Assembly (NCBI GenBank): GCA_013375495.1
Contig: JABXKC010000034.1
Coordinates: forward strand, 1 to 41,841
Origin: Promethearchaeota archaeon
Lineage (GTDB): Archaea > Asgardarchaeota > Lokiarchaeia > Sigynarchaeales > SOKP01
DNA length: 41,841 nt
Direction of reading: 5' to 3'
A program made the position numbers and the translations under genes. Each line of letters starts with the position of its first letter. Positions within the stretch are counted from its first letter, which is position 1. Shown in pieces: positions 8,476 to 17,835 of the stretch. The notes beneath the pieces are model-generated. The model worked only from the letters and a program-made list of their open reading frames with translations, had not been told where the DNA came from and searched no databases.

Positions 8476-8877
8476 TTATAAAAATTCAAATTCGAAGCGC
8501 CCAAGACTGTTCACAATTTCTAGAGCTGCTTTAGTATGACGCATTAATTTTGCCATGTCACCTTCAAGTCTTAATTTACCAGCCATTATAGCTCGAATTG
8601 GATCAATTTCTTTTTTCGTAACTGCTACAAAGTTGTCATAAGGTCCAGCCATGATGTACTCTGTTTTTATTTCTTCACCTTCTGGTACCAGTCTAGTTCC
8701 TGTACATTCTCCATGATGTAATCCGATAAATACTCTAACTTCGTGATCTAAATTACCACTAGGTTCGATAAGAAGAAGCATATCTCCTTCCCAAGTAAGT
8801 GCTGATGGCTTATAGTCTGGATTTTCATTTATAGCCCTACCAAAAGCTTCAACCCATTCTTCTGATAAAATTTTCAT
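8476..8877 (-). CDS. SCP2 sterol-binding-domain-like protein
   Basis: A small, single-domain protein of about 133 residues. It matches the SCP2/sterol carrier pattern: an N-terminal amphipathic helix (SEEWVEAFGRAIN), a beta sheet, and the typical C-terminal block DPIRAIMAGKLRLEGDMAKLMR. SCP2 domains bind fatty acyl-CoAs, sterols or other hydrophobic ligands in a tunnel. I prefer the ATG at 8877 (MKILSEEW) over the GTG at 8886, which adds MKI. It is encoded between the flavin reductase and the Fe-ADH in the lipid-oxidation array, so a carrier or substrate-presenting role is plausible. The family call is by motif only and the ligand is unknown. Confidence 0.65.
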   Translation of the reverse strand: MKILSEEWVEAFGRAINENPDYKPSALTWEGDMLLLIEPSGNLDHEVRVFIGLHHGECTGTRLVPEGEEIKTEYIMAGPYDNFVAVTKKEIDPIRAIMAGKLRLEGDMAKLMRHTKAALEIVNSLGRFEFEFL

Positions 8878-8975
8878 TATTTTCACTTTAATTTTTTGAA
8901 TTTAAATTTAATTTCTTTATAATTTTTTAATATATTAATTGTTAAAATTGAATTTAAGATTTCAAGTTTTTTCAA

Positions 8976-10175
8976 TTAGATTAAAGTCAAATCAATATGA
9001 ATGTCAGTTAAAGGGTATGAAACACAAGGATGAATATAACCATAATCCTGATCAATTTCTCTCATTGTCACTTCCGGGAGCATAAATATTTTACCGGATA
9101 CAAGTTTAGTTCTACACAATGCACATGCTCCTGAGCGGCATCCATTATTTATCATTATCCCTAAATCTTTTTCTCTTTCAAGGCTATTTAATAAAGGCTC
9201 AACACATTGAGCATCAAATATTTCTTTAACCTTCCTTCCCCGTTGTATGAACTCTATTGTGACTTTTATAGTACTTGAAGCTTTGATATCTTTTGGCCAA
9301 CCTACTATTCTAGTAACATCATCAGGGACTCCATAGAATTCATAAATGACGCGATGTCTGGGGACACCTAATTCTTTCATTTGTTCTTGTATAAAGGAAT
9401 ACATTGCTCTATTTCCAACTATATAAAAGAATTTATTTTCAATCGATTTTATCGCATCTAAAATCTTATCTTTTGTTATAAATCCATATGGCCCGTCCCA
9501 GTTTGGTCCTGGTTCAGATAGAATATATTGAATCTTTATATTAGGGCGTCTTGTTTGTATATCATCAAGTTCATCTTTAAATAGGATATCATCTTCAGAC
9601 AAACATCCAAAAAACAGCCAAATATTCAATTTGAAGTTCTGTTCAGAAATATATTTTAACAATGAAATGAAAGGTGTAATACCAGAGCCCCCTGCAATAA
9701 AAACTAAATCCTTTCCGTGAAAAGTACGGTTATAGTATAAATCTCCTAATGGTTCTGTTGCTTCTAATATATCTCCTATTTTTAATTTTTCTAATAAATA
9801 ATTACTAACAAATCCTCCCACTTTTCTTTTTACTCCCAATTCATAATAGGCAAGTTGATTTGGAGATGAAGCAAGGGAAAATGGTCTAGATGTTCTAACA
9901 CCATTAATATCAACTATGAGACCAATATATTGCCCAGCTCGGAATGGGGCCAAAAGCTTGTTTGGTTTAGCTGAAACGAATCGAAATAACTTTGTATCCT
10001 TAGACAATTGTTTAATGTCTGTAACTTGTAGAAATTGCTTATCTGGGTGGATTCGATCACATAAATTTTCTAATCCATCAAAATACCAAGGTATTGGTTG
10101 GACCTCATCACGCCACTTTTTCAATTTCTCAAGCTTTTGATATTTCTTTACATCATCCATTATCTCTTTTTCCAT
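8976..10175 (-). CDS. FNR-type flavin oxidoreductase with C-terminal 2Fe-2S ferredoxin domain
   Basis: A 399-residue electron-transfer protein. It has an N-terminal extension of about 40 residues, an FAD-binding barrel (RPFSLASSP), an NAD(P)-binding domain (FIAGGSGITPFISLL) and a plant-type ferredoxin domain with C346, C351, C354 and C384. This is the architecture of phthalate-dioxygenase-reductase and PaaE/HcaD-like reductases, which move electrons from NAD(P)H through FAD to 2Fe-2S and on to a partner. The start codon follows a strong GGGAGGTGG site and lies 3 nt after the stop of the CrtI-like gene, so the two are translationally adjacent. No oxygenase is encoded in the window; the partner may be the CrtI-like flavoprotein. 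Confidence 0.85.
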   Translation of the reverse strand: MEKEIMDDVKKYQKLEKLKKWRDEVQPIPWYFDGLENLCDRIHPDKQFLQVTDIKQLSKDTKLFRFVSAKPNKLLAPFRAGQYIGLIVDINGVRTSRPFSLASSPNQLAYYELGVKRKVGGFVSNYLLEKLKIGDILEATEPLGDLYYNRTFHGKDLVFIAGGSGITPFISLLKYISEQNFKLNIWLFFGCLSEDDILFKDELDDIQTRRPNIKIQYILSEPGPNWDGPYGFITKDKILDAIKSIENKFFYIVGNRAMYSFIQEQMKELGVPRHRVIYEFYGVPDDVTRIVGWPKDIKASSTIKVTIEFIQRGRKVKEIFDAQCVEPLLNSLEREKDLGIMINNGCRSGACALCRTKLVSGKIFMLPEVTMREIDQDYGYIHPCVSYPLTDIHIDLTLI

Positions 10176-10178
10176 TCC

Positions 10179-11732
10179 TTACCACCTCCCTTCATTTATA
10201 TCCTTTAAATACATTCCAGCAGCAATCCTTCCGCTTAATATACTTGCTGAAAATCCACCACCAACATTTGTCCATGCACCGCACTGATATAACCCTGGTA
10301 TTGACCCGCGACTTTTTAACCTAAGTGTTGGACCATTTAAAAGATCTTGAGTATATCCATATATTGCTCCCTCTAAATTTTTAGAATAACGATAATAAGT
10401 CAATGGGGTTGCGGCTTCTGCTACTTCTATATGTTCGCGAACATTAGGAATAATAGTTTTTTCCACTAGATCAACCATTTTATCAGTAATATAATCTTTA
10501 ACTTTAAAATATTGATCAGGAGAGATTGATTGCCATAATTTACCCATTTGTAATGTTGTTAGACATAGTTGTGTCGTTCCTGGAGGAGATATATCTTCAT
10601 AAATATGATTATAGCACCCAGCTACTATATATTTCGGTGGTTCTATTCTTGTAAATGTTTCAAATGCTTTATCCATGTCATATGATTCACTTATAGCCAT
10701 CTCATGAGCATTCAACCCTAATTCTTTATATGAAGCATTTAGACCTAAATACACTGAAAATGCTGATGGTCCGATTTCAGGAGCATAAATTTGTTTTTTA
10801 TAAGAATCAGGGACCACATCTTTAGGAAGCATTTTCATTGTGGTATAAATTGGATTAATATTCGATATTACTGCCTTACAGCGATACACATCACCATTGA
10901 GAAGTTCAACACCACTAATTCTACCATTTTGAACGAGCATTCTATTCACTAAAGCATTAAGCCTTATTTCACAACCCAATTCTTCAAGAGCTTTAACCAT
11001 AGCAGTTGTTAAAGCATGGGATCGCCCTATTGGAAAGGCAGCACCCCATTTTAAAAAAGTAATTAACATAGCAGTATACCCATATGCGTTTAATCTAGAG
11101 GGAGGGACTCCGAGATACCCCCATAATTGTGATATAACTGCAATTAATCGTTCATTTGAAAAGAATCTTTTCAATAATTCTAATAAGGTAAGACCAGAAA
11201 CACGTACGAGCCAAGGATGTTCTTTAAGAACTTCTGCAGCTGAATATTTACCTCTTCTTTTTATCATAAAGACAATGCCATCTAGTACCTTCTGACATAC
11301 CCCTATAAAATCTTCTATACCTTTTTTCTCAGAAGGAAATAATTCAATTAATTTCTCAGTATATTCCTCTAAACCTATTGGTAAAGTAACATCATAACCA
11401 TCCAAAAAAATACTTCTGTAAAACTCTGGTATTTGTTTGAATTGGATTTTATCAGGAATTACTCCAATTCTCTCTAAAAATCGATATAGGCTACCTTTAT
11501 TTTCAGCGGTCCCAATATCACTTAATTCATGCAAAGCACTCTCAAATTCATACCTACCTCTTACAAAAGAAGATGCAAAACCACCAGGAACATTATGTTT
11601 TTCCAGTAATAAGACTTTCCTCCCTACACTGGCAAGTTGACACGCAGCACCGAGTCCCCCTAGACCAGCTCCAATAACAATGATAGGATAGGTGTCCACA
11701 ACTTTACTTTCATCATAAATACTATCATTCAT
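10179..11732 (-). CDS. Phytoene desaturase/carotenoid isomerase-like FAD oxidoreductase
   Basis: A protein of about 517 residues of the CrtI/CrtISO/retinol-saturase superfamily. It shows the N-terminal dinucleotide-binding motif GAGLGGLGAACQLA followed by LLLEKHNVPGG, and a C-terminal FAD block (GLYQCGAWTNVGGGF). Such enzymes add or remove hydrogens in long polyene or isoprenoid chains; archaeal members also include saturases. I chose ATG 11732 because the alternative TTG at 11783 only adds a Lys/Phe-rich, non-homologous 17-residue lead. The gene is followed 3 nt later by the FNR/2Fe-2S reductase, suggesting a two-component redox system. The substrate is not identifiable: carotenoid, polyprenyl and unsaturated lipid are all possible. 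Confidence 0.8.
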   Translation of the reverse strand: MNDSIYDESKVVDTYPIIVIGAGLGGLGAACQLASVGRKVLLLEKHNVPGGFASSFVRGRYEFESALHELSDIGTAENKGSLYRFLERIGVIPDKIQFKQIPEFYRSIFLDGYDVTLPIGLEEYTEKLIELFPSEKKGIEDFIGVCQKVLDGIVFMIKRRGKYSAAEVLKEHPWLVRVSGLTLLELLKRFFSNERLIAVISQLWGYLGVPPSRLNAYGYTAMLITFLKWGAAFPIGRSHALTTAMVKALEELGCEIRLNALVNRMLVQNGRISGVELLNGDVYRCKAVISNINPIYTTMKMLPKDVVPDSYKKQIYAPEIGPSAFSVYLGLNASYKELGLNAHEMAISESYDMDKAFETFTRIEPPKYIVAGCYNHIYEDISPPGTTQLCLTTLQMGKLWQSISPDQYFKVKDYITDKMVDLVEKTIIPNVREHIEVAEAATPLTYYRYSKNLEGAIYGYTQDLLNGPTLRLKSRGSIPGLYQCGAWTNVGGGFSASILSGRIAAGMYLKDINEGRW

Positions 11733-11863
11733 AAAAAATAATTCTATTAGATAACTTTTAAAAGTATAGATTTTAATTTGCAAAGTTCAATTTTCAACAA
11801 TTAAGAAAAAGAAAACAAATATTTGTATTAGAGTAAGTGAAGATTTAGATTTGAAAGTTTTCA

Positions 11864-12679
11864 TTAACGTCCAATGAACACAGGATCTCTTTTTTCTTTA
11901 ATGGCTTTCATAGATTCATTAAAATCTTTCGAAGTAAAAGTCTTTCTTAATCCTCTATTTTCTAAATCTAAGGTTCTCTCCAAAATATCTCTAAAATATG
12001 AATGCATCGTTTTTTTCATCAATTTTAAAGATATGCTAGCAGCTTTTGGAGGTATTAGTTTTAATGCTTGTTCTCTCGTATATGGTATTAATTCTTCAGG
12101 TGGCAGGATTTTATTTACAAGTCCAAGTTTTAGGGCTTTTTGTGCGGTTATTTTTTCTCCAAAATAACATATTTCTTTTGCTTTTTGAAAACCAACTAGT
12201 AATGGTAAAATGAATGAGCATGCAAATTCTGGAATAATCCCTCGTTTTGAGAAAAAAAAACCCAACCAAGCATCTTCTGCCATGTAAATTAAATCAGCAC
12301 AAGCTAGGGGCATCGTAATTCCCCCTCCTATAGCCATTCCATTAATTGCAGCTATAACAGGCTTAGTAAAATTCCAAAATTTCATACATACTTTTTTTTG
12401 AGCAATATCCATAAGATCAATTTCAGAATACTTTCGCATTTCTTCCATCATTTCTGGTTTGAAATAACCACCAGATGTAAAAGCATTTCCCTTAGGGTCT
12501 CCTGTAAGTATAAGTACTTTAGAATTTTTATCTTGTTCCATATCCTCTAAAAGAGTATATAATTCCAAGAAACTTATATAAGTTACAGCATTTCTAGCCT
12601 CTGGTCTTGAAATAGTAGCGGTACATATTCCATTATCTTCTTTTTTATAAATAATATCTTCAAAATCTTCTATTTGCAT
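11864..12679 (-). CDS. Crotonase-family protein, probable enoyl-CoA isomerase-like
   Basis: A 271-residue crotonase. The oxyanion-hole segment INGMAIGGGITMPLACAD is intact, but both hydratase glutamates are missing: the first is replaced in GGGITM and the second in LGFFFSKRG. Instead E151 in GIIPEFACS aligns with the single catalytic Glu of ECI2-type delta3,delta2-enoyl-CoA isomerases (SPEGCSS). A hydratase reaction is therefore less likely than double-bond isomerisation. It is codirectional with the acyl-CoA ligase (upstream, 113 nt) and the CrtI-like gene (downstream). ATG 12679 follows an AAAGGA site. The function is inferred from residue placement only. Confidence 0.85.
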   Translation of the reverse strand: MQIEDFEDIIYKKEDNGICTATISRPEARNAVTYISFLELYTLLEDMEQDKNSKVLILTGDPKGNAFTSGGYFKPEMMEEMRKYSEIDLMDIAQKKVCMKFWNFTKPVIAAINGMAIGGGITMPLACADLIYMAEDAWLGFFFSKRGIIPEFACSFILPLLVGFQKAKEICYFGEKITAQKALKLGLVNKILPPEELIPYTREQALKLIPPKAASISLKLMKKTMHSYFRDILERTLDLENRGLRKTFTSKDFNESMKAIKEKRDPVFIGR

Positions 12680-12792
12680 AATGTAAATTAAATCCTTTTA
12701 TAATTTTTAATAATTTTTCATTGTTAGTGTATTTAAATCTAGGTATATAATAAATTTAAAAAAAATAAGGTTTTTAGAAATTATATAGATTC

Positions 12793-14493
12793 TTATTCTT
12801 CACGAAGTGCTTTTTTCAAGACTTTTCCTACTAGAGTTAGTGGAAGTTCTTCTTTGAATTCCCAGATTTTTGGTACTTCATATTTCGAGAGATTATCTTC
12901 TGAATACTTTTTGATACTCTCTTTAACTTCATCAGATTCATCAACTCCTTCTTTCAGTTGAATAACTGCTTTAACTATTTCAGCTCCTGGTCTATCAGGA
13001 TTAGGAACTCCTATTATTGCAATGATTTGAATATCAGGATGCTTCGTCATCACTTCTTCAACATGAACACTGTATACCTTAAAACCACTCACTATAAGCA
13101 TATCTTTTGTACGATCTACAATCTTAAGATAACCATCATCATCGAAAACACCAACATCACCCGTATGAACATAACCCTCCTTATCAAATGTAACAGCAGT
13201 AGCTTCAGGTTTATTATGATATTGCTTAACTACTTGAGGACCTTTTATCAAAATTTCACCGGGTTGACTGATTTCTTTTATCTCCGCTCCAGATTCCGTA
13301 TCTATTAGTTTGATATCTGTATCTGGCAGAGGAAGCCCAACAGTCCCAATTTTTTTCTCTCCATACATTGGATTAGCAGATGCAAGAGGGGAAGTTTCAG
13401 TCATTCCGTATACTTCAACGAATTTGTTCTCTGAATGAAATTGCTTCTCGAAATTTCTTATTGCATCTGGAGGAAATGGAGCAGCACCACTAACATATAA
13501 TGTTATGTTATCTAATGTCTCTGGTGGTATTGTTTTTGACTTTGGATTATTTTGAACCATTAAAAAAAGAGTTGGTACATTTCCAAAACTGCTAGGTCTC
13601 TTATCGATAATTTCATGTATAATGTGGTCAGTATCTCTTGGATTTGCTATTAATATTTGTGCTCCTCCTATAAAATTTAAAAATAGTCCAATGAAGTACC
13701 CTGCGATATGAAAAAAGGGAAATGCTGAAAGAACTGTTTCTTTACCTTTCTCTCTATTGAGCCATACATCAAATTGCTTCATATTAGCTATTAAATTGAA
13801 TTGTGTAACTTGAGTTCCTTTTGGAAGTCCGGTAGTACCTCCCGTGTATTGAATTAGTGCTAAATCTTTCTTAGAATCCATATCCACTTTCTTTAAATCA
13901 ATATCAATATCGATTGCATCTAGAAATGGGACAACCGTTTTTCCTGGCCAAGGTATAAGTTTACCTTTGGGGATTTTTTTTATTAATTTCCCCATGAATA
14001 CTTTAAATCCCCCGAAACCCATAAATTCTGAAATATTGGACGGTATTATTACTTTCATATTGGGTAAGCGATCATAAATCTTTGAAAAGACCTTTTCATG
14101 AAGGATATCCATAGTAACTAAAAACTTAGCACCAGAATCCTTCATTTGATAAACCATTTCTTCAGGACTCAATAATGCGGAACATCCTGTAACAGTACCT
14201 CCAGCCATATATGTTCCATAAGCAGCAAAGAGATATTGAGGAGAATTAGGATAACAAATTGCTACTACATCACCTTTCTCCAAACCGTTTTTCTGTAAAA
14301 ATGTAGCAAATTTCTGAGAATATTCTAATATCTCTTTAAAAACAAATATGCGGTCCATGAAATAAATTCCAACTTTATCAGCATATTTAGTCATATTTTG
14401 AGTTAAAATCGTCCCAATATCTTCTGTTGGATATGTTAACGTTGCTGGAACATGTTTATCATATGTTTTTAACCATAATTTTTCATTACTCAC
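12793..14493 (-). CDS. AMP-forming acyl-CoA synthetase (long-/medium-chain type)
   Basis: A 566-residue ANL-superfamily ligase with the P-loop YTGGTTGLPKG (216-226), the A5 motif YGMTETSP, the A7/A8 motifs TGDVGVFDDDGY and DRTKDMLIVSGFKVY, and the C-terminal catalytic Lys in VGKVLKK (K557). It converts a carboxylic acid, ATP and CoA to acyl-CoA, AMP and PPi. The start is GTG at 14493, placed after an AAGGTGA site; the in-frame sequence reads MSNEKLW. It sits between the acyl-CoA dehydrogenase upstream and a crotonase downstream, the order expected for acid activation followed by beta-oxidation. Chain length cannot be told from sequence alone. Confidence 0.92.
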   Translation of the reverse strand: MSNEKLWLKTYDKHVPATLTYPTEDIGTILTQNMTKYADKVGIYFMDRIFVFKEILEYSQKFATFLQKNGLEKGDVVAICYPNSPQYLFAAYGTYMAGGTVTGCSALLSPEEMVYQMKDSGAKFLVTMDILHEKVFSKIYDRLPNMKVIIPSNISEFMGFGGFKVFMGKLIKKIPKGKLIPWPGKTVVPFLDAIDIDIDLKKVDMDSKKDLALIQYTGGTTGLPKGTQVTQFNLIANMKQFDVWLNREKGKETVLSAFPFFHIAGYFIGLFLNFIGGAQILIANPRDTDHIIHEIIDKRPSSFGNVPTLFLMVQNNPKSKTIPPETLDNITLYVSGAAPFPPDAIRNFEKQFHSENKFVEVYGMTETSPLASANPMYGEKKIGTVGLPLPDTDIKLIDTESGAEIKEISQPGEILIKGPQVVKQYHNKPEATAVTFDKEGYVHTGDVGVFDDDGYLKIVDRTKDMLIVSGFKVYSVHVEEVMTKHPDIQIIAIIGVPNPDRPGAEIVKAVIQLKEGVDESDEVKESIKKYSEDNLSKYEVPKIWEFKEELPLTLVGKVLKKALREE

Positions 14494-14750
14494 TTATTAA
14501 TTCACCTTATTTGACACTTTTATAATTTATTTTTTGCTAAATTATTATAATTAATTATTTACTATCTCGTAAATACTTATAAAAATTGACTTTTTTTTTC
14601 TGAGAATTATTGTTTTGTATTTGTTTTAAAGCTAAAAACTAAAGATTATCAGCATTATTGTAGATTCTCTATTATAATTAGAGTAAATTTAATTAAATTT
14701 CAACAAGAAAGGAAGTAAATTATAGAAAAAAAAGAAAAAAATATAGTATA

Positions 14751-16031
14751 TTAGAGCAATTTAAACAATTGTCTTAGAGTTAAACTCATGATATATTGCT
14801 GAATTTGTCTTGTACCCCCTCCAATTTCCTGTATTCTGGTTATGCCTAGTAAATCTTGCATCAATGTATTATCACAAACACCTGCTCCACCCATGAGATT
14901 TGCACATTCGTAGGCTGTTCTTTGGCTGAGTTTAGCACTTATTGATTTTAGTTGGGCTGCTGTGGCCATTAAAGCTAAACTAAATTCTTTAGGGAGGGCT
15001 CCAAATTGTTCCACTTTTTTATCTACCATATGACATACATTTAAAGTAGATAAAGTAAGATTCATAGTTTCTGCCCATAAATCTGCTAAAGGAAATCCAA
15101 CCCCTTGATATTTTAAAATTTCTCGATCAAATTGCTTTCTCATGTTAGCATAAATGACTGCATGAGTTATTGCATTCCAAGCTTCTGCTGCGTTTAGAAT
15201 GACAATTCCTAATCGTTCCAAATTTAATCCTTCAAAAAGATGTTCTCTCCCTTGACCTGGTTTACCCAATACAAATTCTGGAGGGACTCTTAAATTAGTG
15301 AATGTTTCTTTACCAAGATAAATTCGTGGAGTCCATGGAATATTAATTCTTTCCACTTTCCAGCCTTCCCAACTTGTATCAACTAAAAATTGTCCCATTG
15401 TATTTCCACTATTTTTTTCAGACACCGCATAAACTACTGCCCAATCTGCCTTAGGTCCATTTGTTTGATAAATTTTTTCACCATTTAAGATAAAACTTCC
15501 ATCTTCTTGTTGGTCACAAGTAGTTAGCATATGAACTGCATCAGAACCTCTTTCAGGTTCTGTAATACAAATACACCCATTTTTCTGCCCAGTGACTAGT
15601 TCTTTTAATACTTTTAAGCGAATGTCTACGTCCTCATGATGTACCAATAAAGGATTAATTGCTAAGACATTAGCTCCCATCCCCATGGCAAGTTGTGGGT
15701 CAAAGAAATCGGTAGCCAGTGTTCTCATAAATTCAGCTGTTAATCCATAGGGTTCATAATTCAAATCAAGAACAGCGAAATTATTTAATCGTGTAATCAA
15801 ACCCTCTTTACCTATTTCAGGAATCCATTCATAAAAATCTTCATTATGAGTGATATTATTCTTCTTTTCAAAGCCTATAAAGAACTTTTGAGCTTTCTTA
15901 AGAAAATCTAAATGAGGTTTTTCCAAAAAAGACATTAAGTTATAATTCAAGAACTTATATCGATTCTTTAATGAAAGCTTTTCAAGTATCTCATCATTAA
16001 TACATTGAACTTCTCCTTTTTTTATTGCCAT
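14751..16031 (-). CDS. Acyl-CoA dehydrogenase with IVD/LCAD-type catalytic glutamate
   Basis: A 426-residue flavoprotein of the acyl-CoA dehydrogenase family, with the FAD/substrate motif CITEPERGSDAVHM (154-168) and the C-terminal helix bundle (GGAGVCDNT, QEIGGGTRQIQ). In medium-chain enzymes the base Glu sits in YEGT; here that position is Gly in IGGGT. A Glu is instead found at E272 in GLNLERL, where isovaleryl-CoA and long-chain dehydrogenases keep their base (LDLERL). The enzyme should thus be active and may prefer branched or bulky acyl-CoAs. It leads the minus-strand array 14751-5288. No electron-transfer flavoprotein gene is visible nearby. Confidence 0.92.
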   Translation of the reverse strand: MAIKKGEVQCINDEILEKLSLKNRYKFLNYNLMSFLEKPHLDFLKKAQKFFIGFEKKNNITHNEDFYEWIPEIGKEGLITRLNNFAVLDLNYEPYGLTAEFMRTLATDFFDPQLAMGMGANVLAINPLLVHHEDVDIRLKVLKELVTGQKNGCICITEPERGSDAVHMLTTCDQQEDGSFILNGEKIYQTNGPKADWAVVYAVSEKNSGNTMGQFLVDTSWEGWKVERINIPWTPRIYLGKETFTNLRVPPEFVLGKPGQGREHLFEGLNLERLGIVILNAAEAWNAITHAVIYANMRKQFDREILKYQGVGFPLADLWAETMNLTLSTLNVCHMVDKKVEQFGALPKEFSLALMATAAQLKSISAKLSQRTAYECANLMGGAGVCDNTLMQDLLGITRIQEIGGGTRQIQQYIMSLTLRQLFKLL

Positions 16032-16179
16032 TTAAGTCAACTCTTAAAATATAAATTATTTTGTTCTAGTGGTAATATTGACCATTTCTCTTAAAATTAT
16101 TTAATAACTCTATAAAAAGTAAAGAAAGGGAATTAGACTTTTTTAAAATTATAAATACTACTCATCATAATATTAATCA

Positions 16180-16188
16180 TTATAAAAT
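16180..16188 (+). promoter_or_regulatory. Candidate TATA box for the DUF35-thiolase-thiolase-DUF35 operon
   Basis: TTATAAAAT is centred about 29 nt before ATG 16214, the distance expected for an archaeal promoter driving a leaderless transcript. The ATG has no purine-rich ribosome binding site, which agrees with that. It is one of several AT-rich matches in the 182-nt divergent spacer. Confidence 0.35.
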
Positions 16189-16213
16189 TTACAAATAAAT
16201 TAAGATTAAAACT

Positions 16214-16675
16214 ATGACCGAAAAAATTGTTGTTGCAAATAAAGGGCTAGTAAGGGCTGAATTTGCTTTTTGGGTCGGCCGTTACATGGATAAATTATTT
16301 GATGCTTTTGAAAATAAGAAAATAATTGGAAACAAATGCCCTAAATGTGGAGATGTTTTTGTTCCGCCAAGAAAAATATGTGGAAAATGCAATGCTACGA
16401 TCCCTTTTGATCAAAACTGGGTGGATTTACCAAATACTGGTATATTAAAGAATTATACTATAACTTATTATAAAATAAATGATAGAGCTAGTCGAAAGGT
16501 CAAAAAACCTCAAATTATTGGAATGGTCCAAATTGATGGAAGTAATACAGCAATAATTTACCGTCTATTAGATATGGAATTAGAAGATGTGAAACTGGGA
16601 ATGAAAGTTAAAATTGTATGGGAAGATAAAACTAAGGGAGACCCTTCAGATATTAAGGGTTTTGTGAAAATGTGA
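16214..16675 (+). CDS. DUF35 OB-fold/zinc-ribbon protein
   Basis: A 153-residue DUF35 protein with a complete zinc ribbon (CPKCGDVFVPPRKICGKC) after a helix, then OB-fold strands (LKNYTITYYKI, IGMVQIDGSNTAII, VKIVWED). It opens a four-gene plus-strand operon and overlaps the ribosome binding site of the next thiolase gene: its stop at 16673-16675 precedes GAGGTGAT. Because it directly precedes thiolase B, it is the natural candidate partner for that protein. The gene probably starts leaderless. Function as a CoA-ester binding subunit is inferred from the family. Confidence 0.88.
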   Translation: MTEKIVVANKGLVRAEFAFWVGRYMDKLFDAFENKKIIGNKCPKCGDVFVPPRKICGKCNATIPFDQNWVDLPNTGILKNYTITYYKINDRASRKVKKPQIIGMVQIDGSNTAIIYRLLDMELEDVKLGMKVKIVWEDKTKGDPSDIKGFVKM

Positions 16676-16690
16676 GAGGTGATAAATCAA

Positions 16691-17833
16691 GTGCAAAAAG
16701 TAGGTATTGTCGGATATTATCAAGTAAAATTATTTTCAGATGCAAATTATGGGCGTTATGAAATGATCTTTGAAGCAGTAAGAGGAGCTCTTGATAAAGC
16801 AGGATTAAAGAAAAAAGATATAACCACAGTTATTTCTTGTACAAATGATTATTATGATGGTAGAACAATTTCTAATGCCTTTGCTGTTGAACCAGGTGGT
16901 GCATATCTAGCAGATGAGTCAAAAGTAGAGATGGACGGAGCACATGCATTACTATATGGTATGTTGAGAATTTTATCTGGGAATCATAAATTAGCAGTAA
17001 TATGGGCGGGAAGTATGGCTTCATGTTTTCCATATCATTCAGCTAGATTATTTGAGACTGATCCAACATGGGAAAGAACTACTGCGTATGTGAATGATAT
17101 AACAGCTGTAGGGTTTCAGATGAGAGCTTATATGGAGAAATATGGGGTTAGTGCTGAGGAGGTTGCTGAGATTGCTGTTAAGAATAGAAGGAATGCTTCA
17201 AGAAACCCTCTAGCATTAAAAGAAGCCCAAAATCCAGATTTAACAGTGAAAGATGTTTTAAATTCTGATATCTATGCTGATCCCGTCAAAGAATTAATGG
17301 TGGCGCAACCTTGTGATGGTGTAGCAGCAATACTATTAGCTCCTGAGAAACAAGCCTTAAAAATTACAGATAAACCTGTTTGGATTACTGGAGTTGGGTA
17401 CAATCAAGATGCATATTACCTTGGTGACAGAAATTTATCAGAATCTAAATCAATGGAATTAGCTGGCAAAATGGCTTATAATGCAGCAGGAATAAAAGAT
17501 CCATTAAAAGAAATTGACGTTGCAGAAATATTTGAATCAGCTGCTCATGAGGAATTAATTTTAAAAGAAGCTCTAGGACTTACTGAGAAAGGAAAGGGTG
17601 CAAGCTTAAATTCTGAAATTAATGGAGATTTTTCAATTAATCCTTCTGGTGGAGCTCTTGGTGGTAATCCCCCTTGTGGAACTGGATTAATTAGGATTAT
17701 TGAAGCTACTAAACAAATTAGAGGAGATGCAAATGGATATCAAGTCAAAGATGTTAAAAAGGCTATTGCGTCTGGGCAGATTGGCATGTGTGCTCAAAAT
17801 AATATTGTATATATATTAGAGGGAGGGAATTAG
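16691..17833 (+). CDS. Thiolase-like protein B, catalytic Cys and His replaced
   Basis: A thiolase-superfamily protein of about 380 residues. I place the start at GTG 16691 (MQKVGIVGYYQ) because GAGGTGAT sits 7 nt upstream; a GTG at 16679 would overlap that site. The nucleophile region reads KVEMDGAHALLYG, with no Cys, and the C-terminal GHPxGATG motif reads GNPPCGTGL, with Asn for His. A Cys survives in IGMCAQNN. The protein is divergent from the other three thiolases of the window. It is followed 2 nt later by thiolase C, hinting at a heteromeric B/C complex, with B perhaps structural. Ordinary thiolase activity is unlikely. Confidence 0.82.
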   Translation: MQKVGIVGYYQVKLFSDANYGRYEMIFEAVRGALDKAGLKKKDITTVISCTNDYYDGRTISNAFAVEPGGAYLADESKVEMDGAHALLYGMLRILSGNHKLAVIWAGSMASCFPYHSARLFETDPTWERTTAYVNDITAVGFQMRAYMEKYGVSAEEVAEIAVKNRRNASRNPLALKEAQNPDLTVKDVLNSDIYADPVKELMVAQPCDGVAAILLAPEKQALKITDKPVWITGVGYNQDAYYLGDRNLSESKSMELAGKMAYNAAGIKDPLKEIDVAEIFESAAHEELILKEALGLTEKGKGASLNSEINGDFSINPSGGALGGNPPCGTGLIRIIEATKQIRGDANGYQVKDVKKAIASGQIGMCAQNNIVYILEGGN

Positions 17834-17835
17834 AA

